DNA of 64,000 bases from Pestalotiopsis fici W106-1 (GCF_000516985.1 NW_006917097.1:1364001-1428000), one strand, 5' to 3'; shown: positions 34,201 to 46,877, counted from the stretch's first letter. Numbers and translations are program-made. The notes: generated by a model not told the origin, from the sequence alone.

Positions 34201-37200
34201 TTGACCAAGAAACCGGCGAATTGCATGAAGCTGTCCGTCATTGGCGTGTCGCAAAGCCGTTGATCAATTGGGTCCTCCGCCGAGGGCGTGATGCGGACCT
34301 TTCCTGCAGCCTCGGAGCCGACGCAAGCAACCTCCTTGATGCCGCGGAATGACTCCCCGTATGAGACTACGGTGCTGAACGCACGATAGATGTGGTGTCC
34401 TCGCATCTTTTCTGCGTCAGGGTGGTTAATCACCTCCTTGTACCGCCGATGCCCAGTGAGCGTCTCGATACGTTGGCGCTCTCTTGCCGCCTGCTTATCA
34501 TCGCGGTTCTTGAGGTAGACCTTGCCGCTTGCATGCTCGAATGGCTCGGCTGATCGAGTCTCCATGTCTTGCGTGGTGATAGTAAAGGTCCACTCGGGAT
34601 GTCTGTTGTCATTGATCCTCTTCAGAGATAGCATAATCTTTTTGGCAATGTTTTTGCCAATTGGGGATTTCATCAAAAGGTCCTCAGTGCTGGGAACATA
34701 GGTCTTCGCTTCCGTGTCATTTTGGAGGAAGAGCGCTGCTCGAGCAGCAATCTCAAAGTACAGAGACGCCGGGGCCAAAGTTTGACCAGCCATTACGTGC
34801 CCACCCAGCATTTGCTGAAAACGATCAGCTTGGGGATCAATCTTGAACACTGCTTCAGTCTTGGAGGAGTCGCGGAACTCGAGAAACTTGAGTAACTCGT
34901 GCGTTTCTGGAATATTTGCAACATTTTCTACTGCGGGTTCTTCAAACTGGCGTCTGCCAGTGAAGCCAAGCCAGTGTCGAGTCTTTTCGAACTGAATGGG
35001 TGGCAGACTGAGGTGCTCATATGCGACTTTTTCGGCTCTGTTAAATGGCCAATGCTGAACCATATGACCGCTCTTCCAAAGTTTGGCTGTGACTTCGGCC
35101 AGTGCATCCAGTGCCTTGTCTGTAGTCAACTGAGGAGAATGAAACTCGTGGCGGTCAGAGTTTGCTGTAGATTGCTTGACCAGCTGTATCGTCGAAGAGC
35201 CCCGTCCCGCTTCGATCCATGTCGAATCTCCAAGTCTATTGGCGAGCCTCTGTACTGCTTGCTGGTAGAAGACTGGGTTTCTCGTGTGCTGTGCAACCAT
35301 CTGATGATGGGGTTCCTCTTTGCTTTCATGCTCCAGCGTCATCTCAAGATGGATTTGTGGACGTTTCCATTCCAATTCAGCGGCAACGGCGCCGATATGC
35401 GAGAGCAGCGGCTCGGTGAATTGAGAATGGAATCCATTGGTCACATTGAGCTTCTTGGTGCGCACTTGAAGGTGTGTCGCACCTGTGACATTTCGCTGTA
35501 GAACCTCAATGGCTCTCGAAGAGCCCACTACAACATGGCTCTTGGGGCCATTGTAGCATGCGATTTCAGCATACAGACCGTCGTCTTGCGAACGGAGGGT
35601 ATCGAGGAGTCCTTCGACGGTTAGGCGGTCGGCTTCCAAATACAACATGGAGCCTGGCTCAGGACCCCAGTACTTTTGCATCAGTGAGGCCCTTCCAGAC
35701 ACCAACTTCAAAGCGTCGGCAAGGGATAACACTCCAGATATGCATAATGCTGTAAGTTGGCCAAAACTGTGACCCACGACTGCATCGATCTTGAGCCCGT
35801 TATCGATCCAGGTTTTTGCAGACGCATACTGTACGGCAAAGAGCGCCGAATGCAAAACCACCAAATCATCAATGGGCCAAGAATCGAATATCGAAGGGTA
35901 AAAGGTTTTCGACATGGAAGACACCAGCAAGTCATTGACGGCATCAAGGTGTCCGCGGAACACCTTGGAGGATGTGTATACATGCTTTGAGAGACCGATA
36001 AAGTCGCTTTCCTGGCCTGCAAAGACTAACACTACAGGCTTGGGCACTAGAGGCCTGCTGATTCCTGAACCGGCTGATGCTTGCTCGAGCTTGGCGATGA
36101 GGTCTTCTTTGCTATTGACGACAGTAGACAGGATATGGGGTAGCTGATGATTGCCTCTGTCGGCAAGGTTGAAAGCAAACTCTGCAAGGCTGTCTGAATG
36201 TCCTGCCGATCGGCGACTTTTCAGCCAACCCAACAGCTTTCTACTGTATTGAGACACGCTGTTGGCAGATCCGGCTGAAATAAACAGTGGGAACTTTGAA
36301 GCATGAAGCAACGCTGGTTGTTTGCTGATGCGAGTTGGCTTTTCGCGCACCATTACAGCCGAGTTACTGCCAGCAGCGCCGTAGCTGTTTACACAGGCAA
36401 GTAGATATGGGGCCTCCCAGGGAATGATGCCTCGAGAGATTTTCATTTGCGACTTGTCAAACGCCGGAATCTTTGGATTGACGGACTGGTGACTGGCTTG
36501 TGCCGTGATCTTCTTGTGCTGCATCATCAGGAGCACCTTGACCAGACCGGCAACGCCAGCAGATGCCTCAGCGTGGCCTATATTGCCTTTGATGGAACCA
36601 AAATGAAGGATTGAATCTCTTTGTGGACCTCCAAAAGCATCACGGATGCTGCGAACCTCGATAGGATCGCCGACGCCAGCTATACAAAGCCACAAGTCAG
36701 TAAAACGGGTACGATTATGCCTACGGCGATTTTCAATGGCAATGGAGCAATCGGTCTTATTTTGCCGACCAATGCTCAAGTTCTATTCGAAACGATGAGA
36801 GACCAACAAATTAAAAAGGTGTACTTACTTCCAGTGCCATGGGCTTCGACATAGGAAACTGACTCGGGTTCTACGCCACCGAGTTTCATAACATTTTGGT
36901 ACAACTCGACCTGAGACCCCGAGTACGGTGCCGTAATGTGGCTAAAGTTGTGGTTTTGGTTGGCAGCAGAACCGACAATGACTCCCAGGATATTGTTGTT
37001 ATCTTGGATCGCATCCGCAAGCGGTTTCAGAACGACAACCGACACAGCTTCGCCGCGACAGTACCCGTCGGCACCAGCGTCGAAAGGTTTGCATTGGCCA
37101 GACGGGCTCAGGAAACCGGCTGCGGACAGGTTGAGATAGTCAAAGGGGCTTGTAATCACGTTTGTGCCGCCTGCCACGGCTCGAGAGCATTCGCCGGACC

Positions 37201-39007
37201 AGATTGCGCGACATGCAGTATTGATGGCCACCAGGGACGATGAGCAGGCAGTATCAATCGTCAACGACGGGCCGGTCCATCCAAAATAATGGCTCATGCA
37301 TCCACTCAGATAACATCTCGAGGTTCCTACTGTAGCGTACGCAGTGCCTGGATGACAAGAGAGGTTGTCGTAGTAATTGTTCATGACCGCCCCGATGTAA
37401 CAGCCATAGTCATGAGGCTCTGGCTTGGCTGAGACGCCAAAGTATCCTGCAGACTCCAAAGCCTGGTAGATGACTTCGAGTAAAATCCTCTGCTGCGGAT
37501 CCCAGGAAACGGCTTCACGGGATGACTTTTTGAAAAACTTGTGATCAAAAGCGTCGGAGTCGTTGAGAAAGTTACCCCACCACTTGGTATTGGCATGGTC
37601 TCCGGTAGTTGGCAGACCAAAGCGTTGGGTTGGCGCAGGCTGGACTGTTGTTTTCCCTTCCATGATCAAATCCCACAACTCGTCGACCGAATCAGCACCC
37701 GGAAATCTCCCAGCCATGCCCACAATGGCGATAGAATGGGGAGGGTACTGAGACAAGTCGTGAGATTCATCGACTGCCTCAATACTATTGATGCCGTCAA
37801 TTTGACCATTCACAGGGATATTGTGGTTTGGTTTCGGATTGGTCCATGCAGGACTTCCGAGCGTCATCGTTCTCAAACCCTCATCTTTCGACAATGATGA
37901 CGGGATAATGTTTGGATAACCGACTAGTCCAGCTGTACGATGAGACTTGGGCAGCTGCTGGACCGCGGACTTTAACGTAGTGTGCCAGTCGGCGACCTTG
38001 ACAAGAGTATTTTCAATGGCGAAGCGGGCCAAATTCCCCTCTGTGATGGCCTTGCCTTGAGAAGTGTCGCGAAGCGGAACAATCAAGTGTTTTGCATCTG
38101 GAAACTGTAGCTCGCTATGCAATGAAACAAAATGTACCAGCTTATCTAGCGCGGGTATATGCTTTGATGTGTGGAAGCGACCATGAACATGGACAGCCTT
38201 TGTCCGCAGTCCATTCTTTTGAGACGAGCTGATAAATTTTTGGACATCACTAGCTTTGATAGTGACAGTGACACTCGTCTCATCGTTGATGCTAGAAATG
38301 TATGCCTAATGAATGTCTTGGATTAGTCCACGGACGCGGCTGCATGTTGAACAGGACGGACTTACATCTTGAAAGTACAGAAGTAGCTTTTCGACCTCGC
38401 TTTGGCCCTCTGACTTTTCTTCTCTCCATCGTACTGCCAGTGTGGAGTATTCTGTAGACTTTGTAGAATATTGGCCGTCTTGGTCGACATAAGCTCCGAT
38501 AGCTACAGCAAGACGGAGGGCAACAGCAGCAGCATCCCCGAATGCCACTTGGTTGGCGGAAAAAGCTACCGCAGTGGCACTCAAGAAACCTGTACAAAAG
38601 CCTTGAATGCCACCATGCTTAATGCTCTCGAGAATCTGGGATTGGGCATCATTGCCTAGTTGGTCCAGATAGGTTGTGTACTGGACGATTTGTAACAGAA
38701 CAGTGATAGGAAGGGCAAAGTGATTTGGCACATCGCTTGCCCTATCAGCGAAGGAACTACCATCTTGGAGCCAATTCCTCAATTGACTCAGGTATCTGTG
38801 TCCCGGGACTGTGTGTAGATCCGAGTCAAAGTCTATCAACCTTTGCCAAAACTCGGGCAGGGCGACGACAGCATCCTTCAGCCCTTGCAAGTGAGGGTTT
38901 GTGAGAAGCTCCTGGCGCAAATTTGAAATGACTTCATCCGACGGCAACTCCGTTTGCGGCCCAAAGACCAAGAGTGAAGGAAGTGGAAGGGTTTCAGAGG
39001 AAGACAT
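31205..39007 (-). CDS. Non-reducing polyketide synthase, SAT-KS-AT-PT-ACP-CMeT-hydrolase
   Basis: Four exons: 39007-38366, 38305-36829, 36679-32195 and 32139-31205, giving 2512 residues. Domains in order: SAT (1 to about 370, GFCTG with Cys138); KS (about 404-840, DTACSSS Cys568, EAHGTG and NIGHAEASAG His); AT (about 920-1240, GHSFGQ Ser1011); PT (about 1300-1625, His1334 in GGHVMAGQTLAPAS and Asp near 1522); one ACP (LGVDSLMA Ser1693); C-methyltransferase (about 1790-2190, LEIGAGTGGT at 1984); and an alpha/beta-hydrolase release domain (2202-2512: HGGSHM, GWSSGG Ser2288, Asp near 2452, His2484). All catalytic residues are present. The final domain has no start of its own and joins by a 55-base phase-1 intron, so it is fused. 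This layout is that of synthases making C-methylated orsellinic-type acids (3-methyl-, 5-methyl- or 3,5-dimethylorsellinate; MpaC, AusA and PkbA style). The product here is not determinable from sequence. Confidence 0.93.
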
Positions 39008-40467
39008 TATCAAAATGTGCGACCTAGTTGATTCTGGGCCCTTGATGGTGACCAACTTCGACTCGGCTGTGCACCGGACAGTCTACGAATCTGTTGTATC
39101 AAAAGACTTGGGTGGAGAAAGTAGTACTCGTAAATGGTATGTCAAATAATAATGTGGATGGAGAAGGCAAGCAACTTCGGGATTTGTATAGGCAACCAAG
39201 TGGCCTCTTGCGATTTGATGACTTATTTGATTGTGAGTGTTTCCTCCATCCGGATGGGTGAAGAGAGGGGAAATGTTGACATGATTCGTAAGCATAGAAT
39301 AACTATACGATTAATAGACACATTCCTATCACCTCTTTGAGGCATATTATGGTTCCATCTTTCAACCTCCAGGGTCCGATTGTAGAGCAAATGGCTATCG
39401 GCAGACATGGTAAGATTCGTTTGTCATGAAAGTCACGAGGTATACCTACATGTAAAACTGCCGTTGTTATCTTGCATTGCGATTATGTACTTTTGGACAA
39501 GGAATCTTGCCTAGGACCAATGATACTTACAGAATACGAAACTAGGTATGCGTTATGCTCAGACAACATGCCACATTGACCAGACTGTTGGGTCAGTCCC
39601 GGCAACTTGGCTGCATCATGGAGAGTGGGCGTACTGATGCAGCCATGCTGCCTCGTGATTGATAATCGGGCTTCAACCCAAGTTGTGCTAGATTCTTGGA
39701 GACAGAGCAGAGTCCCATGCTATCAAACTCTTGTTACGTATCTCCCTGTAGTTATTGTGCCAAATGCATGCAGTCGTCCACCGACTCACCCATACGGCCG
39801 GGTATCAGTCTCGGACGACGAGCAACATGAAACAGGTCAGTATCATTTTGGCAAACATGACGGTGCTTTCTATCTCTGATCGGCCAGAGCTCTATATTAA
39901 ATCACATCATTACTGGGTAGATAGTAGCACTGGTATCTGTGTTTCAGCAACGGATAGCGACTGAAGGTGATGCGTACAGCATCAACAGGGTGTGGAAAGT
40001 ATTGCAATACTTTGTCGGAATTGCCGGAACCTGCTGAATACTGAAAACAAGTGGAAAACTCACAAAAATCTAGATTCTCATGTGTGTCTGAAAGTGCGGC
40101 ATGCGGACCTGATTCCAGCCGAGGTGCTGTCAAGCCACAATTTGAGGTTCCATTGCAGCAAGCTGTAAACACACAACTTGAATTCGCATTCAGGGCTTCA
40201 TCGGTGGCTTTCGAGTTGGGAAACCTCTCCGGCTGCGCGTTCAATAGTCCTGGGAAGGGAGCCTGTAATCTTGTCACGACAAGGGTACTAAAGCAAGGTA
40301 TCGAGCGGGGCTATGCGTCGTATTCAATGTATGTTATGCAGGGTCAAAGAGAAAAGGGAATGGTCCCAGTCGAAAAGCCACAATCTAGATGTATGATCTG
40401 ATCGTGGGGCAGCATAGAACATATCATGGAGGCAAGGAATTTTCTAAGCGATGGAGTTAGGTAGTAA
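39008..40467. other. Polyketide synthase upstream region
   Basis: About 1.46 kb between the synthase start and the 3' end of the second GNAT gene. It must hold the synthase promoter. I find no Zn2Cys6 or other regulator gene here, so cluster-specific control, if any, is elsewhere. Confidence 0.5.
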
Positions 40468-41328
40468 TTATTCGTCCCCATCTGAGCTTTTGCCCGCCTG
40501 GCCCTTTGGACTCCACTTCATGTTCGCGAGCACGAACTCGCTCGGGACCCCCGCCGCCTCTCCCACATGATCCCTGAGGTCGACCCGTCTGTCCGGCCCG
40601 ACCTGTTCAAACCCGAACTTCAGGTAAACGGGACGACCCTGCACCCCTGCCTCGAGGTATGCATCCACACCCATCTCGCGTGCGCGCTCCAGGCCCCAGC
40701 GGATGAGCAATCCCGCCGCTCCCCGGCGTCTCTGGCTGGGACGCGTGACAAGGTGCATCAAGACCCAGCACGGATGGCGGTCCGGCACCCACGTGGGTCG
40801 GAACGAGTCCCTGGATGAGAGAATATGATTGTGCAAGGCGAGATTGAAGTTGGGCGGGGGATACACATTGTCATCATCATTGTACCCCTCCAACCCCTCC
40901 GAACCCTCCGGTCTGTCTTGTGGGTGGTTATCGTTTGCTGTTTCGCCTTGGCGCTTGGCCTTGTGTCCTCGTAGATATGCCATCAGTGGTGCCGTGGGAG
41001 CCATCTCCCAATGCGCCTCGGTAGAATAGTCGTATCCCTGCGGGTAAAAGTGCCAGCGGGCGACGGCGATGATATCGCCCGCCGCAGCAGCGCCGTTATT
41101 GTCCACGTCCACGACCTTGACAAAGTTTGTCGTCGGATCTCGCAGGAAGCGGCGCCTCTGCAGCGCAAAGCAGTGCCGCGCTCTCGTCTGCGCCTCGGCT
41201 TGCGTGCTTACTGGCCATGCCACTGGGTTTGGGGGTGCGACGAGATCGTCGCCTGGAGGATCCGACGATGCATGTGAAATCAAAATGTCAAAATCTGGAA
41301 GTTCAAGCGGCTGGACTTGTAGCGGCAT
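40468..41328 (-). CDS. GNAT-family N-acetyltransferase
   Basis: Single exon, 286 residues. The start is set at the ATG at 41328 because the codon nine bases upstream is TTG. Acetyl-CoA site: SQRRRGAAGLLIRWGLERAR, preceded by WVLMHLVTRP. Motif B is AYLEAGVQGRPVYLKFGFEQVGP. A Gly/Asn/Asp-rich insert (about residues 125-155, with DRPEGSEGLEGYNDDDN) separates the two halves and is likely a surface loop. The N-terminal half resembles that of the protein at 27619 (DII-VARWHFYPQG). It probably acetylates a small amine in the cytosol. It lies 1.46 kb upstream of the polyketide synthase on the same strand; a role in that pathway is possible but unsupported. The codons are GC-rich compared with the flanks. 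Confidence 0.85.
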   Translation of the reverse strand: MPLQVQPLELPDFDILISHASSDPPGDDLVAPPNPVAWPVSTQAEAQTRARHCFALQRRRFLRDPTTNFVKVVDVDNNGAAAAGDIIAVARWHFYPQGYDYSTEAHWEMAPTAPLMAYLRGHKAKRQGETANDNHPQDRPEGSEGLEGYNDDDNVYPPPNFNLALHNHILSSRDSFRPTWVPDRHPCWVLMHLVTRPSQRRRGAAGLLIRWGLERAREMGVDAYLEAGVQGRPVYLKFGFEQVGPDRRVDLRDHVGEAAGVPSEFVLANMKWSPKGQAGKSSDGDE

Positions 41329-42139
41329 ACTGGGCAATCTTCAGTACTACCTGATAATATTGGGATTCTATGAGCTTCAGGTTTTCTTTTCTTTTCTTTT
41401 CGAAATGGATTGTTGGTATTCAAGCCAACTCTAGTTGTTGGATTGATAAGCAATGATGACTCTTGAAACGACGATATCGGCCATGGACTAGGTAGATTAT
41501 AGTCACTGCTTACGGGTGCTAGGGCTTATCCGCTAGACAAGGTACCTGGGTGCGGGTATAACCGTTGGTTAGTGGCTAGTCGAATTGCGCAAGTGATATA
41601 CTCCCTTGGATATATCACGGACATTTTCTTGGTATACAAAGAAAACAAACAGTCATGTGCTATTCATTGTCACAAACCACAGCCATCTCAGCTGTATTTC
41701 TACCACCACAAGTCTGCCCTTCGAATTGAACCTGTTAATTGTCGCGCCTTTGCCAAAGCTAGTAAACTTTTGCTCGTTCTTCTCAAACACCAAATCGTAG
41801 CTCTCCCATCGCACTATCTATGTCGTCGCATAGTCATAGAGTATGATGCCGAGCCAAGGTAAAATAACTTTGCCGTTTTGTCGCTTGTATGTGAGCGCCT
41901 GAGACTCTGGCAGTCTAGGTTGGGCTGTCACGGGCCGTACTTACACCAGGCTGAACATGCTCCTGGCCCGACCATTTCACATATTCGTGGTTCAACTCTA
42001 CCAAATGCGGCTTGCGCAGATCTTTTCATCGAGTCTGACTTCATGTGGTCCTTAGAAGCTTGTCAATGACTTTTGATCATCTACTGGTCGGCCTGCTCGA
42101 TACCGGGATACGCCGACGTATTGACTGGGCAAGTCAGAG
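41329..42139. other. Intergenic, no gene recognised
   Basis: About 0.8 kb between the second GNAT gene and the decayed monooxygenase. No motif is seen. Confidence 0.45.
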
Positions 42140-43240
42140 TTATGCACTGTAGGATCCAATCAGCAAAGTTGTAGCAAGTTCTTTTTTCCAACTTGAGGCC
42201 TTACCAAAGCAATTGGGAAAGTCGGCAACTGCTATTGCCACATGGCGTAGGTAGTCACTTGCATCGGACCAAATGTCTGTAGCAGGAATCCTCCCGGCCA
42301 CTGATGGGGAACCTCTATGCATAGGGGTCGAACTCTGTGCCGCAGACAATGGTGTCGTATCTCCGGTACCTCGCATCGGGCACATATGTGTGTCATCTTA
42401 CTGCCAACACGTCTTATTGGTTCGGCAATGAGCTGCACAAGATCTTGATCCAATGCGTCCGGCCCCCAGGTACCCGTCAGCCAGGGTAACACGTTGACAC
42501 CCTGCCTTGTACGACATTCGGCAGCAACGCCTGTAATGTGATTGGATCGCCAATCCTGCTTCTCATATCATGTTTCTGCTGAATCTGTGGGGCTTTCTGC
42601 AGCTTCAGAACGAGTCCAAACCGCTTCAGAGCTTCCGGCAAGCCGTCTGACATGTTGATCATCGTGTAACCATAATTCTAATTTTGGACTGTTTAGATTC
42701 ACCCAGACACGTCACCGTCAAACACTGAACAGAGCCGGCTCCATTACCGGTAATGGTAACATCTTTTGCGGCATACTTTGCAAATTTTCTGGTCAGTCCG
42801 CAATGTGCAAGACAATACCCGCAAATTAATCGAGACCTTTGAATTCTGGTAACTTCCAGTGACCCAGTCTACCTATAGCACTGAACAAAACATCACATTT
42901 GATAATTGTCCACTCTGATACGTCCTCGTCCCAGATGGCAACAATTTCATCAAGTATCGAAGTTCATGTACTGCCACAAGTTGAACGGTGTGACCGTTGA
43001 CCCGGCGTGCTCCAGCACCTCAGGAGCCACAGTATATGGGTGAATCCACTGTGGATTGGTATCCCAGCTGTATTATCAGGCATGAGACGAAATATTGTAG
43101 GCGAATCCTCTAAACATTAGCGTTTAAGTTTTCTTTGACGACAATAATCTTACACTGGATCATATGCTTCATCGCAACAACCAGGACCAAAATCGGTCCA
43201 CCGAGCATACCCGCGCGCCTCTGCCGGAAATTACCGAGGA
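42140..43240 (-). pseudogene. Decayed Baeyer-Villiger-type flavin monooxygenase
   Basis: Minus strand, read piecewise in changing frames but in the right order for the family. Near 43070-42955: SWDTNPQWIHPYTVAPEVLEHAG then a stop. 42944-42828: CDVLFSAIGRLGHWKLPEFKGLD then a stop, continuing FAGIVLHIADWP. In another frame, 42790-42700: KFAKYAAKDVTITGNGAGSVQ, the position of the NADPH-binding GxGxxx(G/A) motif. 42570-42516: MRSRIGDPITLQALLPN. Then a GPDALDQDLVQLIAEP piece, YDTIVCGTEFDPYA (the (A/G)TGFD-type motif), stop, and YLRHVAIAVADFPNCF. Together these trace a Class B flavin monooxygenase with at least four stops or frame changes. No working protein can be made. The N-terminal FAD motif near 43230-43150 is barely recognisable. 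It lies beside the efflux transporter and 3 kb from the synthase, so it may be a lost tailoring gene. Confidence 0.72.
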
Positions 43241-43457
43241 GGTGAACACCAGAGGTCGCGGCGCATGTGATGCCATTGTCAATTTTCACCTCACATAACT
43301 TACGACTCGAGTTTTGGGTTCTTCTTGGACGAGTATGAAAGGTTGCAATTGCCAAGGTTGCCATTTAGAGTGTTTAAAGTCTCTTGACAGGGGTCAGCAG
43401 AGATATATTTCTAGTCATGGTTGCAATGGCTCATTGCGAATTCCAAAGTATTCATTG

Positions 43458-45539
43458 TTATTTGGCCATGTCTTTTTCGCCATCACCATCTACCTTGGTA
43501 TTCTTATTCACGTCTCCCATCTCCACATCTTCCTCTGATGGTGGTGTGCTAGTAGCCTTCTCGATCCTCTTCCATCGCAACCCGAGTCCCGCCACAAAAG
43601 CTGCCGCGGCCATGGCGACACTAATGTAGTACGTATTCCGCAAACCCATCGTGTAGGCGCCAAGAACCGCATCTATTGCATCTGCCTGTCCCATGGATAT
43701 GAGTAACTGTCTGATTTGGGAAGCACCAGAGTTGATAAAGATCAATGGGTCGAGTTGTGGTGCATCCCTCGTGACTCCTTCAATGAGCCCGTTTTGAAAT
43801 ACCGTCTGGGCCACGGCAATGAACAAGGCCCCTCCAAGACTCTGGAAGAATTGAACGCATGCAGTGCCTTGGGGAACGAGGGCTTGCGGGAGCACGTTCT
43901 GTACCACAATGACGCCAGCCTACTCAAACAACAAGTATTAGCATTCTAGCACCAAGTCGGCCTACTCCAGAGGAATAGATCGCGAGATTTGAAAGGATCA
44001 ACTCGGAATCATCGTCATTGAGGTCACTGACCTGGAAACAAACACCGGTACCAAGCCCAAGAAGGACCTGGTACCCAAACCATTTGGAGAACGGCGTATC
44101 CAGCCAAAATGTCGAGATAAGTCCAGCGCCGGCAGCCAACATTGCAGTCTCCACCTAGTGAGTCGAAATATGTTAGCTTATCAATCTTCTCTTTATCTGA
44201 AGAACTTGCTTCTCGAGCATGAGGTGACGTGTTTCTAGGTGTTTCCCGGGACAGAAAATCGGGACCGGGAAACAAATTCGCAAAGACCGACGCTACTGAA
44301 AAGGCATGCGAAGAATAAGAAATTCCACAGATTTTGAGAACTTACCAGGATGAGAGGATTGTAGTAGCCAAACAAGGTGATAAGGGCACCGCTCACCATG
44401 GAGCTGAGGACAGTAGAGATGAGCATAGGTAGTATTTTGATACCCGCCTGCACGGCAGAATCGCCTTGAACTGCCTGGAAGTAGAGAGCTTGGTCCTCGT
44501 CAGACAATTTTCGGGAGCTAAGAAGACTGTTTCACCACTCACAGAGATAGTAAATCATGGCGAAAAAACAAGCGCCAAAGAAGAAACTAAATAGCATGGA
44601 ACAAAATACATCGCGGTTCTTGAAGAAGCGAGGCGGGAGAAGTCCCTTATCCTGCTGCCAATGCTCGACCCATGCAAACAATAGAATCATGACTCCAGCC
44701 CCGACGAATAGGCCGATGATGCGAGAGTCATTCCACGGATACTCGGCGCCTCCCCACTGCAGAGCGAGGAGTAACATGACGATGGCGGGAATGAGTATGC
44801 CGGCACCGAGCAAATCGAGCTGAAGGATGCGTGAGAGGAACGATCCAGTGTGATCGTCACCGGTAGCGTGCGGGATGCCTAGGAAGAGAAAGACCACAAC
44901 CATGGCCGCACCGCCAATGGGCAGGTTGACATAGAAGCACCACCGCCAGGTGACATGGTCGGTAAAGACGCCGCCCAGCAAGGGACCGGCGACGCTCGCG
45001 ATCCCCCACATACCGCCAAAGAAACCAAACATGAGGGGTCGTCTCCGCAGCGGCAGCGTGTACGACATGATGACAATGGACCCGGAAAAGATGCCGGCCG
45101 CGCCCAGTCCGGCTATGGCGCGGCCAATGATGAAGACCACGGAGGACGGGGCGACGGCGGACACGAGGCTCCCCAGCTCGAACAAGGCGACGGCGCCGAG
45201 AAAGGCGAGCTTGATATCAAATAACCTGTATATGGTCCCGTACAGTGGCTGTAATGCCGTGCTGGTGAGTAGATAAGAAGCGCCATACCATCCAATGTCC
45301 TTGACGGATCCATACTGGGCCGTGATGGCGCCTAATGCCGGCGCGATGATTGTCTGGTCAAGCGCGACAAGGAATATTGCCAGACACAAGGAAGTTATGA
45401 TGAGGTAGACTTTCACCCCAGAAGGATACTCAATGTCTTGCTTGGTCGCTGGCGAAATATCTGTGTCACTTTGTAGTCCGCTCCGTGTCGCAGTGGCTTC
45501 TGGGAGCGCATCACCCTCGGCACTCTTCTTGCTCGCCAT
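43458..45539 (-). CDS. MFS drug-efflux transporter, 14-helix (DHA2) type
   Basis: Four exons: 45539-44543, 44488-44346, 44154-44032 and 43919-43458, giving 574 residues. The first junction restores YYLSLYFQAVQGDSA, and the others restore GYYNPLILVETAM and GVCFQAGVIVVQNVLP. Motif C of the drug:proton antiporter class is seen as GIASVAGPLLGGVFTDHVTWRWCFYVNLPIGG, which in this family marks exporters. LDQTIIAPALGAI is the motif at helix 1, and RAIAGLGAAGIFSG is helix 4. Length and style match the aflatoxin-pump-like group often found inside fungal secondary-metabolite clusters. It probably sits in the plasma membrane and exports a small hydrophobic compound. It is 4.1 kb upstream of the second GNAT gene on the same strand and is the only exporter near the synthase. 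The last 30 residues are acidic and cytosolic. Confidence 0.9.
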
Positions 45540-46877
45540 GTTGCAATCTCAATACATGCATGTATCAAGAGCAAATCAATGCTATAAGTCTCCTGTATGC
45601 GTATTGTTGTTGAGTGGAGGCACGCAGCTCGTCAGCTTCAAGAGGTGTGGCTGATTGAAGACGTGCACGAAAGGACAGTCGCTAAAAGGCCAAGCTGCAT
45701 GCATGCACAATGTAACATCCGTTTATCCAACAGACCGCATTGGGACAAATTGGGAGAGAAAGTCGTCATGGCGCAAAGAAGAACCGAGTACAGCATTCAT
45801 CATTTTAGACTCAAAGTCACACAGTCTTCAACCATCATCATGATGCATTTCTAGCCAAAATACTTGCATTAGGGTCACAATGACTTGGCGCGCGGCGGCT
45901 GAAAGTCACAAAATATAGCGTTCATCAAGCTCCTGCTTCGGCCTTCTCTGGATGTCCGAGACCATGTATCATTTACCCCAGCCTTGGCAACGGCCCGGGG
46001 CATTTTTAGAGTTGATGTGACAAGCATTGTTTTACTCCAATACCTACGTTGCCAGCTGCCCCGGGCAGAAGACGTTATCCATTGATGGAGAGATTGCTTC
46101 CCCGAACTAGCTACCAGGTAGGTACTGTCGAGATCATCTTAGATGAAACTGGACTGCGCTGGCTTTTATGTATCTTTCAACAGGTGTCACTACCTTGATG
46201 TCGCTGCAATGATTGAATGTCGACATGTTTATTCATCAATCGAAGACTTTGCAAGCAGAGCAGCATACCAAGATATCGCCATTCTATTAAAGCTTCACGA
46301 AGTGATACATTTTCGACACCCTTTCACGCACGGATGCCGAGCTCGTGACCACATTATTTTGGGCACTGCGCAAGATCAGTCACTCAATTCACTCATCATG
46401 TGAGATGGGCATTTCGGGACATATTGACACTTCAGGGCACAGATTGGGTTGGGTAGCCATTCAATTCGCTATTTAAGATTGGGGTTAAAACAAAAACTAC
46501 GTAAGGTAAACACAGCAAAGAAACAACCGTAGAGGCCGAGACCATGCATAAACAAAGTAAAGACAGACAGTGGAATACAAGACATGACAAGGCCTTGATT
46601 CACTGGTGTTCAAGGACAATGCCACAAGAGCAGAGCCAAATATCCACGTTCAGTTGCGTTGTTGCTGCTGCTGTAAAACATGTTGCCATCACTTTTCAAT
46701 AAGACATACTTGTAAGACAACAGCTTTGGGATCGTCCATCAGGCGACGGAGCTCCCAGATTCCCGTGTCGACATGTTTGTCGCACAAAATTCATTCGTAT
46801 CTCTCATGCCTTGATCAGATAAACTGATGAGCACTGGAAACATCTGCACCCGCCGCAGACCACAAGCCGCATTTGTA
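45540..46877. other. Intergenic, no gene recognised
   Basis: 1.3 kb holding the transporter promoter and the Argonaute 3' region. Open frames here are short and lack motifs. Confidence 0.5.

Noticed and set aside
42140..43364. Intact multi-exon monooxygenase
   Set aside because: Stops fall inside conserved segments (after PEFKGLD and after TEFDPYA), and frame changes occur where no intron borders exist.
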